Origin: Acanthacorydalis orientalis
Lineage: Eukaryota > Arthropoda > Insecta > Megaloptera > Corydalidae
NCBI GenBank assembly: GCA_034766995.1
Contig: CM068318.1
Location: forward strand, 3,701,001-3,765,000
Direction: 5' to 3'
Length of the DNA: 64,000 nucleotides
The notes beneath the pieces were generated by a model. That model saw nothing but the letters and a program-made list of their open reading frames with translations. It was not told where the DNA came from and searched no databases. Both the position numbers and the translations under genes were made by a program. Of this stretch, positions 24,181 through 37,149 are shown piece by piece (the first letter of the stretch is position 1; every line of letters starts with the position of its first letter).

Positions 24181-24864
24181 CTTGTTGGGTAAGGAGTATT
24201 ATATGAGATGTAATGAAACATCGTCGTCCATTTCAGTCTCACATGTGCGCAAAACATATATTACCAGTTATAATTATGAGCTCTCGTGAAAGGTGTAACG
24301 ACACTTATTCTAATAGCAGTTTTTTTTCCTCTCCAGCCCCGCCGTTCTGTAGATTAACGCCACTTGATTTATCTAATACATAATAAACGGAATTGTTTCA
24401 GTTTGAATTTATTGTACACGGAAATATTGTTATTTATTGTGTGCTGCGTACTTTCTTGTTTTTATCTTATCGTTAATTGGATTTAATAACGAGTTTGCAT
24501 AAGTACATGCGTGATGTAAATTCCGATTTGTACAAACGAAATATTTAAGTACGAAAGCTATGTGTTTGTTTAAAAAACGTACATTCACAATCCTTACTTG
24601 GCACGAATCGACGTAACACGAAAGATCAATTAAGAAAACCATTAAGACATTCATTGTTTGCACTCACATACAGGACAATCAAACAAAAAAATCTAACAAC
24701 TGTTTTGATTTGTTGAGCCGGTTTTATTTTTCAAACATCAAAATCAAAACTCATCTATAAATAATTCCTCTATATCTAGTATAAAATAATATGAAATATC
24801 TTTACAAAATACAATTTTTGGTACTTGACTAAACTTTCTGTCACAAAGAATTTTTTTATTCCTA

Positions 24865-24935
24865 AAAGTTTTATAATGAAAAATGTTCAATAATTCATTA
24901 TTGATCATTTTTCATTCTTACTTATGGACTTGTTT
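24865..24935 (-). repeat. Family D tail fragment
   Basis: On the minus strand it reads AAAAATGATCAATAATGAAT and TATTGAACATTTTTCATT. Only the tail is present. Confidence 0.4.
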
Positions 24936-25016
24936 GATGATATAACTATGATACAAAAAAGTCTGAGGAACAAATATTTCGTTTCTGAAAAATATTAACA
25001 GAAGTTTTCATTTTTT

Positions 25017-25019
<3 letters not shown>

Positions 25020-25056
<37 letters not shown>
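25020..25056. repeat. (AT)n microsatellite
   Basis: About 18 units. Confidence 0.95.
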
Positions 25057-25057
<1 letters not shown>

Positions 25058-25412
25058 CAGTGCATGAAAACTGATATTTTTTAAAACAAACTCTGATTAG
25101 AACATGTGTTACACATTGGCCCAGTTTCGGGATTACTATTACTATAATTTCGACGCAAATATTCGCAACTAATAAATTTATTACACATGGTGGCGCAAAC
25201 AGAACGTAGGAGTTTAGAACATGTATATTTTTTTTGTTTTGTAATATTATCATCTTTTTTTATTTCACAATATAGAGTATAAGCAAAACGACAAACAAAA
25301 ACACTACAGTTGTTTTCATTCTATATTTTTCTGTTCATATTTTAAATGTTTTCTGAAAAATCCTTTTCTATTTTGAATCTTATGAACTTCATATATGAAA
25401 ATCTCAAGTATC

Positions 25413-25459
<47 letters not shown>

Positions 25460-25485
25460 TGTGTGTATATATATATTCATATATA

Positions 25486-25535
<50 letters not shown>

Positions 25536-25585
25536 CATATATGAAAATATGTTATTATATATATATATATATGTGTGTGTGTGTG
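25413..25585. repeat. Complex (AT)n(AG)n(TG)n microsatellite cluster
   Basis: AT, AG, GT, ATTC-interrupted AT, long AT, AT and TG runs follow one another over 170 bases. It is the most complex simple-repeat locus in the window, and frames across it on both strands are artefacts. Confidence 0.95.
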
Positions 25586-26140
25586 AGTATTATTTAAATT
25601 CCTGTTCGTTAAAATAAACCTAATTGAAGATCGATCACACGATATGCACAAAAATGAATAATGTATTCGTGCCCGACAATTTTCTAAGTGCATCGTATAA
25701 CCTAAATTAGTGTACTTAATTATTCATCTCATTTCGAAATAGTTTATAACGCGTTCACGTATCACGTCGATTTTATTAGTTTGATAATAACGTAGCTGTC
25801 AATATAGAACTAATAAATGTCACGACATGTTCTCATGAGATAACGGCAACGATTGCATTGTACATTATGTGAAGGCGTAAACATTGAACGTGGCATTATT
25901 GAATTGATTGCAGCGTCAAACACTGTCATTGCTCCTCGCTCAATTGTTCTAAACCCAATAAATTTCTTCATATACCATTTTATTACCATATATATTACAA
26001 TATGTAGATCGATTTGGAACTAGAAAATACGGAATTAGTATATCTGGATGAACAAATCAAAATTATTCGCTCTTTTTGTGAAATGAAGCTTGAATGAAAG
26101 CGTGGAAAAAGGTCATAATTTATTTTAAATCTGTAAAATA

Positions 26141-26181
<41 letters not shown>

Positions 26182-27889
26182 CTATAAATATTAGAAACTC
26201 TATATGTTCAATGTTTTAAAAAGAATCTGTTTGTTGTAAGAGAAGAGGAACCCCAAATTATATAGCAATGAAAGATATTAATTTTCATACAGATCACCAA
26301 TGAATAGTGGCACGGAAACGAGTTTCTACAAATCAAATGAAACATAAAAACAGTTCATCTGTCAGACCGAAAACAATAAAAAATAAAATAAATGTCCATA
26401 TTTACATACATTATTTTAAACATGCGTGCGATAAAGTACGACACCTATATCAGTCCATTCCTACATAATAACAGGCCTAATGGATAATATAAAAATTTAC
26501 TGCATATTGTAAAAACCCGTAGAATGTGATATATATTTCGTACCGAGCTGAAAGTCAAATGACTCACTTACATTTACAAAATTCGACGATTTTCCAAGGT
26601 GCCTTGTGACAAATAGGCGTGGCAATTTGAAAAATCGAGGCGCATGATGAAGTCTCTAGAGGTTTTTTTCGGTGTTAAAACACTTGCAAATATATTTCAC
26701 TCGAGACGGAGTATTCAATAATGTGTTTTCTTTTGTGTTTCAGTCTATTAAAAGATTATATCGTACGTTTGAAAACCAGTACAGTCGATTGTGTTGAATT
26801 TATGTTTCAATGAGATGTTTATGTATAATCAATCACTGGTTTCGGTTGATCTTTTTTTTAAATATAAATTTAAAACTGTATATATTCGGAAATTCGGTAC
26901 TACTTTTTCCATATAAAATAAATGTTTCCAGAGTGGTATTCAGTGAAAGTACAACTGAATTATAGATACTAATTTTGAATTACAAGTAAATGTTTTTAAG
27001 TAGTTTTTTCGACTGAATTTTACACATTTAATTAATATTTTCAGATTTATTGTTACACAAAATGATAAAACCATTAGATTTAATCAATTTTCAAACTATT
27101 AATCAATATGAAATGTTATTTATTCTAACAGATTGTAAAAAGTGCAAATAAATTACACACACATTAAGACGAATAACAATCAAGTTTACAAAATTACTTT
27201 TAAGAGATTTCAGGTAAATATCAAGTTTTCAAATATACAAATATAGAACCAGATTATATGAATTTATCAATATACAAAGAATTTCAGTGTAGAATTTCTC
27301 GAAAGATGATTAAAAACAATCCAAATATCTATTTTCTATAAATCTCACTTGTTAATTGTTTACAAATAAAAATGTAATAATATGAAATTGAAAAAAATAT
27401 AAATAATTAACGATCTGTACTAGATGTTTAAAAGTTTATTTGAATTTTTAAAATATCTGTGATTTTCATATATAAAACCGTTAAATAAATGTACAAGTCA
27501 TGAATATAATTTTTAATTTTCCTTTTAATTCTCAATATTAAATTTTGACCGATTTACAAATTCAAAAAATATGTTCGTTACAACCGACACTTCTCTCTCC
27601 TGTACATACAAGTACAAGCATATCTAAAGCAGTGCTTCGCATATATTTTATGTAAAATTTTAATTTTATAATGCAAAAAATCAGTTAAAACTTGACTGCA
27701 TTTTATTTCAACATGCAGTGAATTAAAACAAAAGTACATGAAAAAAAGTATGCATCGCTTGTTTCTTACGTCGTCACCCATCATAGTCAGTGCTCCGAGA
27801 CATAGCACACACACACTTATAAGATAATATATATTTAGAATGTATACATATTATATATATATATATATATGTGCCAGATTGTATGTATG
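25586..27889. other. Mostly AT-rich DNA without a gene
   Basis: A mildly CpG-richer patch at 25700-25950 and an acceptor-like TTTTGTGTTTCAG at about 26742 are the only signals. The 78-codon minus frame at 27578-27814 is unrecognised. Confidence 0.5.
26146..26179. repeat. (AT)n microsatellite
   Basis: About 16 units. Confidence 0.95.
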
Positions 27890-28480
27890 TGTAGACATAG
27901 ACAAGTAGAAGAAAATGAGTGGTAGAGCGACGCTGCATCCAACATTCTTGTCACGTTCATGGAGTTAGATCCCGTCAACCGAAGAGCCAAAGGCTGCGGG
28001 CAATCGAGGCTACTAATTTCCCCTAGTTTCTACAGTCTCAAACTCTGCATGTCTACTGGATTACAGCCGGCAAACTGTGAAGTTGTAAAACTTATCTTTC
28101 GTCCTCGCATGTACTCTGTATACTTACCGAAGTCTCCTTTCCTGTTCTAGCCGGCCGACAGGACGGAACGCTTTGTTTGTGACTTGTGACCAACGTCATG
28201 ATGCAGTAACTATTGTTTAGGTCTGACTTATTGATCTTAGCGATGTCGTTACACACTCTCCCGTGTTTGTTTTACTGAGATACGTCTGCGTTAGTACAAT
28301 TGTGCCCGTAAGTGCTTACGACGAGCATACGTGTTTGAAATGCTTGGTAACGAGATGAAAATGTAGTTTCATAAATGAAAACATTCTTGCAGGAATGCGA
28401 AGCACTTAGCAAATATGGTAATTAACATAGCGGCCGCGACGGAGTGACGGAGAGGAAAAAGTACATGTTTCTTTTTCGAA
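27890..28480. promoter_or_regulatory. CpG-rich block around the 28.1-kb candidate exon
   Basis: It includes CCGGCCGACAGGACGGAACG and, further out, AGCGGCCGCGACGGAGTGAC. It would serve as the promoter region of a minus-strand gene starting near 28.2-28.4 kb if the candidate exon is real. Confidence 0.3.
28128..28199 (-). CDS. Candidate first coding exon ending at a consensus splice donor
   Basis: Read on the minus strand, an ATG at 28199 (A at -3) opens 24 codons (Met-Thr-Leu-Val-Thr-Ser-His-Lys start; Lys-Glu-Thr-Ser end) that run exactly to CTTCG followed by GTAAGTATA, a near-perfect donor, in phase 0. The frame is open further upstream to an in-frame TAA near 28280, and this ATG is the first in frame. 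The exon lies in a CpG-rich block, as first exons in AT-rich insect genomes often do. The predicted peptide is polar and basic and I do not recognise it. It could equally be a non-coding 5' exon or chance. The opposite strand is also open here, which weakens frame evidence. Confidence 0.28.
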
Positions 28481-28856
28481 CTCGCGCACTTCTACAACAG
28501 TGTTTTTTTTTTTTTTTGTTTTGTACAAGAAACCCTTAATACATTAACATTACACGAGCGAACAATACCTGTAGTTGAAACGAACTCGATTTATTAATTG
28601 ATAATTTCATTGATTTTATATTTCCATTCTACAAACAGACGTGACCCACATCCGATCAATATATTTCGAACGATATATTCCTTTATGATTATTTCAATAC
28701 AGTTGCATAATGACTTGCGATAAAGATAAAACGGCACCGGATGAAAGTATTGGTATTTGATTCGCGGAGCATTGTTATAAAGTTGATTATTCGAACAGTC
28801 GCTTGACAGAGGTTCTGTTTGACATTGACGTAATGTTATTTCATATGTATCCAACA

Positions 28857-29005
28857 TTATATATATATATATATACATCAATAAACAATGAGTTCAAATT
28901 TACTGTTATAATGATAATCCTATGAAAGCTCAACATGGCGTACATAAATTGCTTCCCGATGTTTCTGTAGATCACTATGGAATATATATATATATATATA
29001 TATAT
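28857..29005. repeat. Two (AT)n runs flanking about 105 unique bases
   Basis: Runs at 28857-28875 and 28982-29005. Confidence 0.9.
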
Positions 29006-29154
29006 GAATGTATAAATCAGATACAATTTGGATTTAAATTTGATCCAATCTTGAGGTATAGATATCCTATTTAATAAAATGATATTCTGGTATAGTCATA
29101 CAAAATGATTTTATACACATGTATACATAAATAAAGAGAGAAAGAGACGGAGAG

Positions 29155-29217
<63 letters not shown>

Positions 29218-29222
29218 GTGTA
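29155..29222. repeat. (TA)n(CA)n(TA)n compound microsatellite
   Basis: A short CA run separates two TA runs. A purine-rich GAGAGAAAGAGACGGAGAG tract precedes it. Confidence 0.95.
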
Positions 29223-29898
29223 TAGTAATTATTACCATTTGTTCACAACCAAACTACTGAAACAAAATTGAAATTCAATATCATTATTAAATTTAGTTTA
29301 TGAGTAAACTATGCGTAATTTACTAATTAATCAAACAAATTTTCAACATACATACAAGCACACACATATACAGAATATATCAGGATAGACTTGTAGTAAT
29401 TTGATAGAGTACTTGGAGAAACATTTAAGTAAAAAAATATATGGATTTTTTTAGTTCTTGTGACATTGGTGTTCGTTTATTTATGGCGAGAGTTTAAGAT
29501 CACTTTTTTGCAAATATTAATAGAAAGCACTGCTCCAAAAATTTACAAAAATGCATAAGTGTTAGGATGACACGAATATAACGAATAACTATTATATTTT
29601 TTCAGGCGGTTCTTGGTCTTTTTGAATTTCTTATATTCTCTGTTTTCTACAACTATTTTAGCACGTACGTAATTTTCAGATAGATTTTATATATTGTACA
29701 AGTTATATAAAATCTCTAAGAATATAATGACTTCTCTATTTAGTTCGTCATTTGACAAATTCAAATTTTAAACATAACCATTGATTAATTCACAAATTAA
29801 TTTTAATCTTCACACAGTTACTGCAATTCATTCTCAAAAATATTGGAAACTAAATTTTTTTTATCTTTTCATTTTTTAACTCATATCTTAGAATCATA

Positions 29899-29901
<3 letters not shown>

Positions 29902-29945
<44 letters not shown>
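29902..29945. repeat. (AT)n microsatellite
   Basis: About 22 units. Confidence 0.95.
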
Positions 29946-29949
<4 letters not shown>

Positions 29950-30224
29950 CTAAAGAAATATAAATGTATGTTTCTGGGGATAATTAAAAAAATGTTTAAA
30001 CTGATGACCTGTATTTTTATCAAAAAATATTAATTTTGTTTATAAATCTGTCTCGCTATGTTCTATTATATAAAAGGAAATCATTGAAAAATAATTTTTC
30101 TATTTGATATTTCAAGGATAAAAACATCTAAGTATCTTAAATGCTTGCTTCACATGTTTAAATCGTTTTTTTTTCTAAAAACCAGTTGATTTAAGAAAAA
30201 AATTAATTTTTGAACTTGTACAAT

Positions 30225-30225
30225 G

Positions 30226-30298
<73 letters not shown>
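30225..30298. repeat. (CA)n(TA)n compound microsatellite
   Basis: About 11 CA units and 25 TA units. Confidence 0.95.
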
Positions 30299-30299
<1 letters not shown>

Positions 30300-31369
30300 A
30301 TTTGTTTCCCTACAAAAACATTTTTTAATAAAAATGTCATAAAACTACTGCCTGTTTTCGATTATAATAAACGATCAACGCTGCTACAACAGTTTTATAT
30401 CAGTAGGGGTTGTAAAGGGTTGTCATGTCTGTTATTACAGTTATGTGGTAGTTTTATCGACATTTTATGTCTTTGTGCAACAGTATTTCTATATCATAAA
30501 CTTATCAATCGTCCGAATTAATAAGTATCTTATTTGAGATTGTTGTCTTCATTCTACAATAATTTTCAATTATCAGAAGATTACTCATAATTATAGAAAA
30601 GCTGTCTATTATATATATATATATTTAATCATCATTATGCTTTGTTTTCTTAAGACTTCGTAACGATTGATTTTCCATGAACATGTTGTTAGCTCTGTGC
30701 CTAACCTAAATTTCCTTGGAGAATCAGAGAGACAATCATTTTCTTAATGAAAGATGACATTTGGCATAAGATCGGATTCAAAATTCTGACACATTAGTGC
30801 AGTTCAAGATACTGGTCATTCAACTATAGAGAGTTCATTATAGATCTAACGAGCTTTAAATGTAATATGAATGTAATTTTAGTCTCGCAGACACTGTCTT
30901 TATAATTCTATGCCCGAACTGGATATCTGAAGTAACAAATTTTCATATTTTTTTATGTTTATTAAATTTAATTATGTATTCAAATTTTCCGAAATTTTTA
31001 ATTAAAATTTGCAAACGGTAAAGAATTCGTTTATTTTTTTAAAAAAAGAGAATATGAAATTGAAATTAAATATGATTGCACACACACTTATATCCACATG
31101 TGTGTAATTATGTGTATTTACATGTGAGTGTGTGTATTTTTAATTACAAAATTACTGTTCATTTCTTTTTTTTCGAAATTCGCATGCGACGATCCTTGAG
31201 ATTTGATTTTTTCTCAAAAAAAAATGAATATACCAATAGCCGATAATTGAATTCACATCGAAACATACGGAATTTTTATTATAAACAAGCCGCATCAGAA
31301 TTTCAATTAAATTGTATGTTCAATGAAACATAAACAACTCATTTACGATAAAAACGCTACTTTAAACCA
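30299..31369. other. Gene-free AT-rich stretch
   Basis: The 103-codon frame starting at 30210 depends on the microsatellite for a third of its length and is not recognised. Confidence 0.5.
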
Positions 31370-31960
31370 TCAAGTGATACAGAGCCAACAACAACGACGA
31401 ACGAAACGCAAACCTTACAAAAATAACTCAATTAAGTAACGATTGTAATTAGAAATTTCCAATTAAAACATGAAACGAACAAGAAACCAATTGTGCAAAC
31501 CTCGAAGATACATACAGAACGTTCCCTCCGCCCCGTCGTGCCGAATAAACGACGCATTGCGAGGGAAATTTTGATTAATGTCAATTTTAGTTACCATCAT
31601 TTCCATAAGCTTTCTATTCGGGAGGCGTGAGAGAGACCCTGACACACACACACACACAGCCGTGCCGTAGATTCACGGAGCGTTAAGTCTGAAGGAATTA
31701 ACTTTAAACGTTTCAGTAGATGGCTGCTGGGAGCGCAGTGCTACCGTGGGCAGAGTTATCAAAAACACACGAAATACAGTCCATAATTCACTCGTAATGA
31801 GCGGTTTACTCATTAATCATAACGGGCTCGCTCTCTCTGCATCCAAGGGATTCTCCCGCAGTAGTGAACGTAGCACACACGACCAACCCCTATTGTCACC
31901 GACGTTTAGCGCTCCACTGAAAGTGTATACGTAGCGCTGAGCCTATAGCTCTCTTTTAAT
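31370..31960. promoter_or_regulatory. CpG-richer block
   Basis: It contains GGCTGCTGGGAGCGCAGTGC and GGGCTCGCTCTCTCTGCATC. It includes an (AC)9 tract at 31640-31658. No recognisable protein in any frame. Confidence 0.25.
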
Positions 31961-32101
31961 GAAATATATTGTTGTGTTCGGAGACAGGATTTCCGAGATA
32001 TTTATAAAAAAATTACTCGTTTACATCCTATTTGCAATTGTTTTGCGTTATGTCAAAATTTATTTATAACCCGTAATTTATATCAGAAATACATATCTAC
32101 T

Positions 32102-32108
32102 TACATAC

Positions 32109-32163
<55 letters not shown>
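32102..32163. repeat. (CATA)n(AT)n compound microsatellite
   Basis: Five CATA-type tetramers pass into about 20 AT units. Confidence 0.95.
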
Positions 32164-32166
<3 letters not shown>

Positions 32167-32599
32167 TACATACATATACACATGACCATAAAACCATTTA
32201 TCCTGGCAAAAGCAGTCTTCATTAGCCAGCAATTTTTCAGTTTTATTTATGAGTAAAGATGTAAATTCTGTATTAATGAAACTGAAATTAACTCATTGGA
32301 TTGTTAATTGTTTTTTTACTAGCAGTTAAAATCAAACACACTTTCAAACGATTAGAACTACTCATTTCTCCTAGCACCTTTCTTACATGTTAAAAAACTG
32401 ATTACTGTTTTAATCATACATTGCTTAAGAAACTGGTTGTTTGCGTTTCAGTGCAAGCCATGTCTTTAAGAACTGATCATAGTGAGCACTCCAGTGAGTT
32501 AAAGTCTAGACTAGAAAGAAACAAATCTTCCACTCTGTCTTCTAAAAAATTTTTAAACTATAATTCTGTTGCTTTGCTTTATAGTCATGAATGGAATCG

Positions 32600-32720
32600 T
32601 ATTCTCTGAAGATGGTAACTTTTTCTGATTCTGAAATGGTCAATAATGATTCATTGAACATTTCTGTTCAAAAAAAAATGTTTTGTGGAGTGAAAAATAA
32701 GTCACTCAAGAGAAGTGGTT
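32600..32720 (+). repeat. Family D dispersed repeat with hammerhead-like core
   Basis: CTGAAGA (32607-32613) and GAAA (32634-32637), separated by 20 bases, fit the conserved core spacing of hammerhead ribozymes, although the intervening stem is degenerate. A family-wide tail follows: GTCAATAATGATTCATTGAA then CATTTCTGTTC. Comparable tails occur at the ends of Penelope-like and some LINE elements (family knowledge). Confidence 0.45.
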
Positions 32721-32754
32721 ATGTTTTCTGACAAATCCTTGTCATATACAGGGT

Positions 32755-33110
32755 TTTCAGGGTTGTAAATAACGATTTTTTTATTTTAATTAATTAAAAT
32801 ACACGTCGTCGAAAAATGTATAATTTAAAAACGATGAAGTTACATAATTGATAAAATATGAGTATGTAGCCTAAGGCAGACCGCAGATTTTTCCATCCCT
32901 ACCCCATACCATTTCGAATATTCAATATTTGTAAGCGTGTTCCTTTTAAAAACTGTTGCATTGACAAATATAATGGTAAAAAGATATTTAAAAGTCGAAA
33001 TTATTTACTTTATTGAATATTTTATTTTTTGAACATTAAGTTTTGTAGAGATGTCGGTACATTATTAATTATTATTTGAGGGTCGGAAACCCTTTTAGAT
33101 AGGATGTATT
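32755..33110. repeat. Unclassified dispersed repeat, copy 1
   Basis: About 350 bases align to 39363-39715. The best-conserved core reads GTAGCCTAAGGCAGACCGCA, then GATTTTTCC and CCCTACCCCATACCATTT. It ends near TTGAGGGTCGGAAACCC. There are no terminal repeats or coding signature that I recognise. Confidence 0.75.
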
Positions 33111-33399
33111 AGTAGACGACGATCATCTATTTTATATAACTGTAAATATGACATTATGTAGTTTTATCCATTCATAACGAATAACATGCAGTGTTAACAC
33201 GATATTTATAGCAAGACTTTCTAAATATATACGAGTGTGCACCTGTGTGTGTGTGTGCGAAATATCTTGTTATAAACTCGCACGTATACAGAAAATAAAT
33301 ATAAAGAAAATTACCTGCCATACGGTTTAGGTATGAAACGTTCTACAAAAATATTATGTTAAGCTTTGATCCCGGAACGGAACGAATCGAATTCTAGTT

Positions 33400-34110
33400 G
33401 TATTTTCTTTGAAAATACACACAAGCGTCGGCTGAATTCGGTGCGCTTCCCGGAAAGTTTTCGACGCTTATGAATTTCCATCATATGGTAATACATGGGG
33501 AATAAAATACGAAATGATGATTCGCAACAAGGCGTCGTCCCTTTTTAACCTAGAACCTTTGTGCGAGTAGCTATTTTCGATGTTTTCGCATACATTACAC
33601 GCGTCTTTGAAGGAAATACGGCGCGCAGTTCTTTCGATATCCATCGCTTAAATCTCGGGATGAATGTGTAGTTGCCATGACTACAAATCTTTAGTGTTAT
33701 CTTTCACACGCGATCGGTTCCTGGCGCCCGCCGTGCCTCCTGCGACGCCGCCGAAAAGCACTTGTCCGTTTCCAAAGAGCAACTCCGCTCAATTACATCC
33801 ACGTCGCTGACCTGGCACCTGTGAGGGTACATTAGGCACATCAACTTTTGACCCTCCTGTCAGGCGTCGCATCCGTCTGTGTGTGTGCTTTGTATCGATC
33901 TCCTGACAACACATTTGCGGATATACTTAGCGCTGACTACGCATCGCACTCTTCAGTGATATTCTGCGACGTGTGATATTGTTATTGTGCGTGTGTTTTC
34001 TCGTTCGATCAGGTGCCATGAATTATAATGATCCATTCTTTTGTACGAGATCAGCATGACAAAGCATCCCGTCCATTCGGTTTAATAAAACGACGGTCGA
34101 ACAATACTCG
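33400..34110. promoter_or_regulatory. CpG-rich block with E-box and nuclear-receptor half-site motifs
   Basis: GGCGCCCGCCGTGCC and GACGCCGCCG mark its centre. TGACCTGGCACCTG (about 33809) combines an AGGTCA half-site with a CAGGTG E-box, and TTTTGACC follows at 33846. A second CAGGTG lies at 34011. The motif clustering suggests an enhancer but is not proof. Confidence 0.3.
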
Positions 34111-35842
34111 TTCGTTCGTAATTTCGAACGGGCGTCATTGAATCGAAACGGGTACATCTTTTTTTATTTAAACATTTGAGATGTTTCCTGATACTCGATT
34201 CGTTTTTTTCTTTACAACTGCTCGGTTCTCGTTCATCATCTATGTACGGAAAACAAATCAACATATCACTTTACATGGAAATTAATTACTCTTTACTCTT
34301 TTAAATTGAGATTCCTTTTTGAAAAATATTTTTCAATATTAAAAATGTGTTTTTAATCGAAACAAACTCTATATAGAATTCTAATTAAGTATTGTTTATA
34401 CTAAACACATTTTTCAATTATAAGTGATATTTATGAATTCTCAAATCGAAAAACCGATAACAAATTGAGTTATAAAAACTAATTTTTTTAAGAACTGTTG
34501 TTAAGGATATTTTACTGGCCGATCGACTGATTGATGGCACATCTGTGAACTGAAAGCATCACGCTGAAAAGATGTTTAGGGATGTGGATTTAAAATATAA
34601 AAAGTATCAGTGTACAAGCAAGCGTCATCAGCGTACGATCGACTGCATCGTGTTGACAAAGGATTTGTCAGTTATCTAACATATGGAAAAAATTATACAA
34701 ATTAATTGGAGATATTTTGAGGATTGGAATGTATTTCATTTTCCTGTAATCATTTATTTTCTTTAAAAAAGACACCGAATTAATTAACACACCTGATGTT
34801 TTAAAATTCTAATCAGTACAATGTGACATTATAATAAACAATTACTTATTTATGCCATAAATTTACAAGATATTCAATTTTTCAGGTATTTTTTAAAATA
34901 ATCAAAAATATTTCTGTAAACACACTGTCAGAGGATTATGTGTACAGAAATTAATTTTACATTGTGATACTTGTAAAAGATGTGTACTTAAAAGTTTTAT
35001 GAATAAATATTTATTTACATTGAGTTTAAATTAACATAATTCGAACGTATTCAATTATACCAACTAGAAATGGATGATGTAAGAGTATTTCTCGATCTCG
35101 TTTTAATTAATGAAAACAGCTTACATGTCCGTTGAAATGCGTTTATACTTTCATACACCAATCAGGGAAATAAACGTGGAGTACGGTGAATGTGTTTTTC
35201 TTTCTATGAAATGTTTTGTAATCTAAACGTTATGAGAACATGCCCTCACACTAAAACTAGAAATGTACATCTACGTACAACATTCGCCGAATTAATTAAA
35301 ACACACAGAGATAACATTTATAATGTAAACTAACCGGCAACGTACAATGAATGTAGCAAAATATGTTTATACAATAATATCGAAACGAATTCCATAATAG
35401 CGAACGGCCACAAATTCTTAATACATATCTGTTATAATCAGAATGAAACGCTTCCCATACCTTTGTGCCACGAATACTGAATCACAGTCCGATGTTGTGG
35501 TCAGTGTAGGGCGGAAATGGTGAACCTCAATGGCTTCCACTAACTAACTGCGCTAATGTATAGACGTGGAATATTTGAAAGACGAACTGTTCAAACTAAA
35601 TCGCATATTTACACAGACCTAACACCGACGCCGGTTAATATATACTTTCGCCATTCGAGATTTATATACGTTTCCTGCTAATATATTTGCCGTGTAAATA
35701 TTTACTGTCCAATTATCCTGAAAAGATTTCTGTAGATAAAACAAAATGTTGCATGATACGTGTAATTAAATACTCGGAAAACATACCGTTCTGCACATTC
35801 GCACACATTTCGCTATGTAAATATCCGAGTGCGTGCGTTTGT

Positions 35843-35846
<4 letters not shown>
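34111..35846. other. Gene-free stretch
   Basis: CGATCGACTG occurs twice within about 120 bases (34520 and 34636) in a slightly CpG-richer patch. No gene seen. Confidence 0.5.

Positions 35847-35911
<65 letters not shown>
35847..35911. repeat. (AT)n microsatellite, about 32 units
   Basis: One of the longest pure tracts in the window; it explains the Tyr-Ile frames on both strands. Confidence 0.95.
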
Positions 35912-35914
<3 letters not shown>

Positions 35915-37149
35915 TAAATTTTATTACTATCTCATGTAATAAATTTTCTAGATACAAAAATTTATTGAAAATAAAAATAATTATACTAAAAAACATAAAT
36001 AAATATTCTTTTATTTCAATTTCTTCTCAACATTCTTCTGATTTCGTCCGATTTCTCAATATTCAACGTTTCATTATTTATAAAAATCAATATAATCATA
36101 AAATCAACGTTATTCAAAAATCAGGAATCGCTTGGATTTGTCAGAAGATGCGTCTACAATTCTAGGAGCAAAAAAATGTTCAAAAACCAACCTGAAAATA
36201 ATTTATTGTCAAATAGATTACATTTTTCTGCGTTCTATAAAATATCAGAACGAATTTTTATAAATAAAGAGATCATCAAATCTGGAAATATTTTTAATAT
36301 TATTTAAACATAGAATGATATATCAGTTGCAACAAATATCGAATCGTTTCGAATACAGTTCAGATGAACGATCAGTGAGAATCTATAAAATATCAGAACA
36401 GTCGATTCACAAAATCGGTTTGTATAGATATTCGGGAAGGAAGTTCGATTGATATTCTGTACATAAAAATATTGAATCGAATACTTGAAGGCCATGAGTG
36501 GGTGGGCGATTTCTACGTAATTGGGATGATCAGATTTAATAAAGTTAATTCACTAGGGACTCATAACAAGGATTTAATTAAAAGATAAAGAATGAGACGT
36601 ATGTTGACAAAATCTCTTTCCCTCTCTGACTTTTTTTATTACTTTTTTAATAATATATATATAAATATATATATAAGTGTGTGTGTGTGTGTAAGTGAGC
36701 GATATTGATAATCAAGTTATTTTTTTTAATAACGTAATATCTTAAAATATTATATCCGAATACTGAGAAAACTAAATGGTTATTTAATATGATTCTAGGA
36801 AAAATTCTTTATATATATATATAAAAATAAAAAAATATACTCTGTAATATATATATTCTGTAATATATGTTTTATTTTTGGATACAAATTTTAATCGAGT
36901 CATAATCCATCAAGGTTTATCAATACGTGTGTGTATGTTTGTGACAAAATTAACATCTTGTAGCCACACCTTGTGCAGTCATGTAAAATGAATCAATATA
37001 TAATAGGAGTGTAACGAACGATCAACAAATCTATTTACTGTCATAAAAAAAAATGCAATTTAATATTTAAATCAATTTTTTCCAGGAAAAGACTATTTAA
37101 TCTGTTTGCAAAGAAATAGTTTTCAGATTAAAATAATGTACAATGATAA
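35912..37149. other. AT-rich DNA without a gene
   Basis: Several small AT and GT runs near 36655-36690 and 36810. Frames are microsatellite-derived or unrecognised. Confidence 0.55.
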
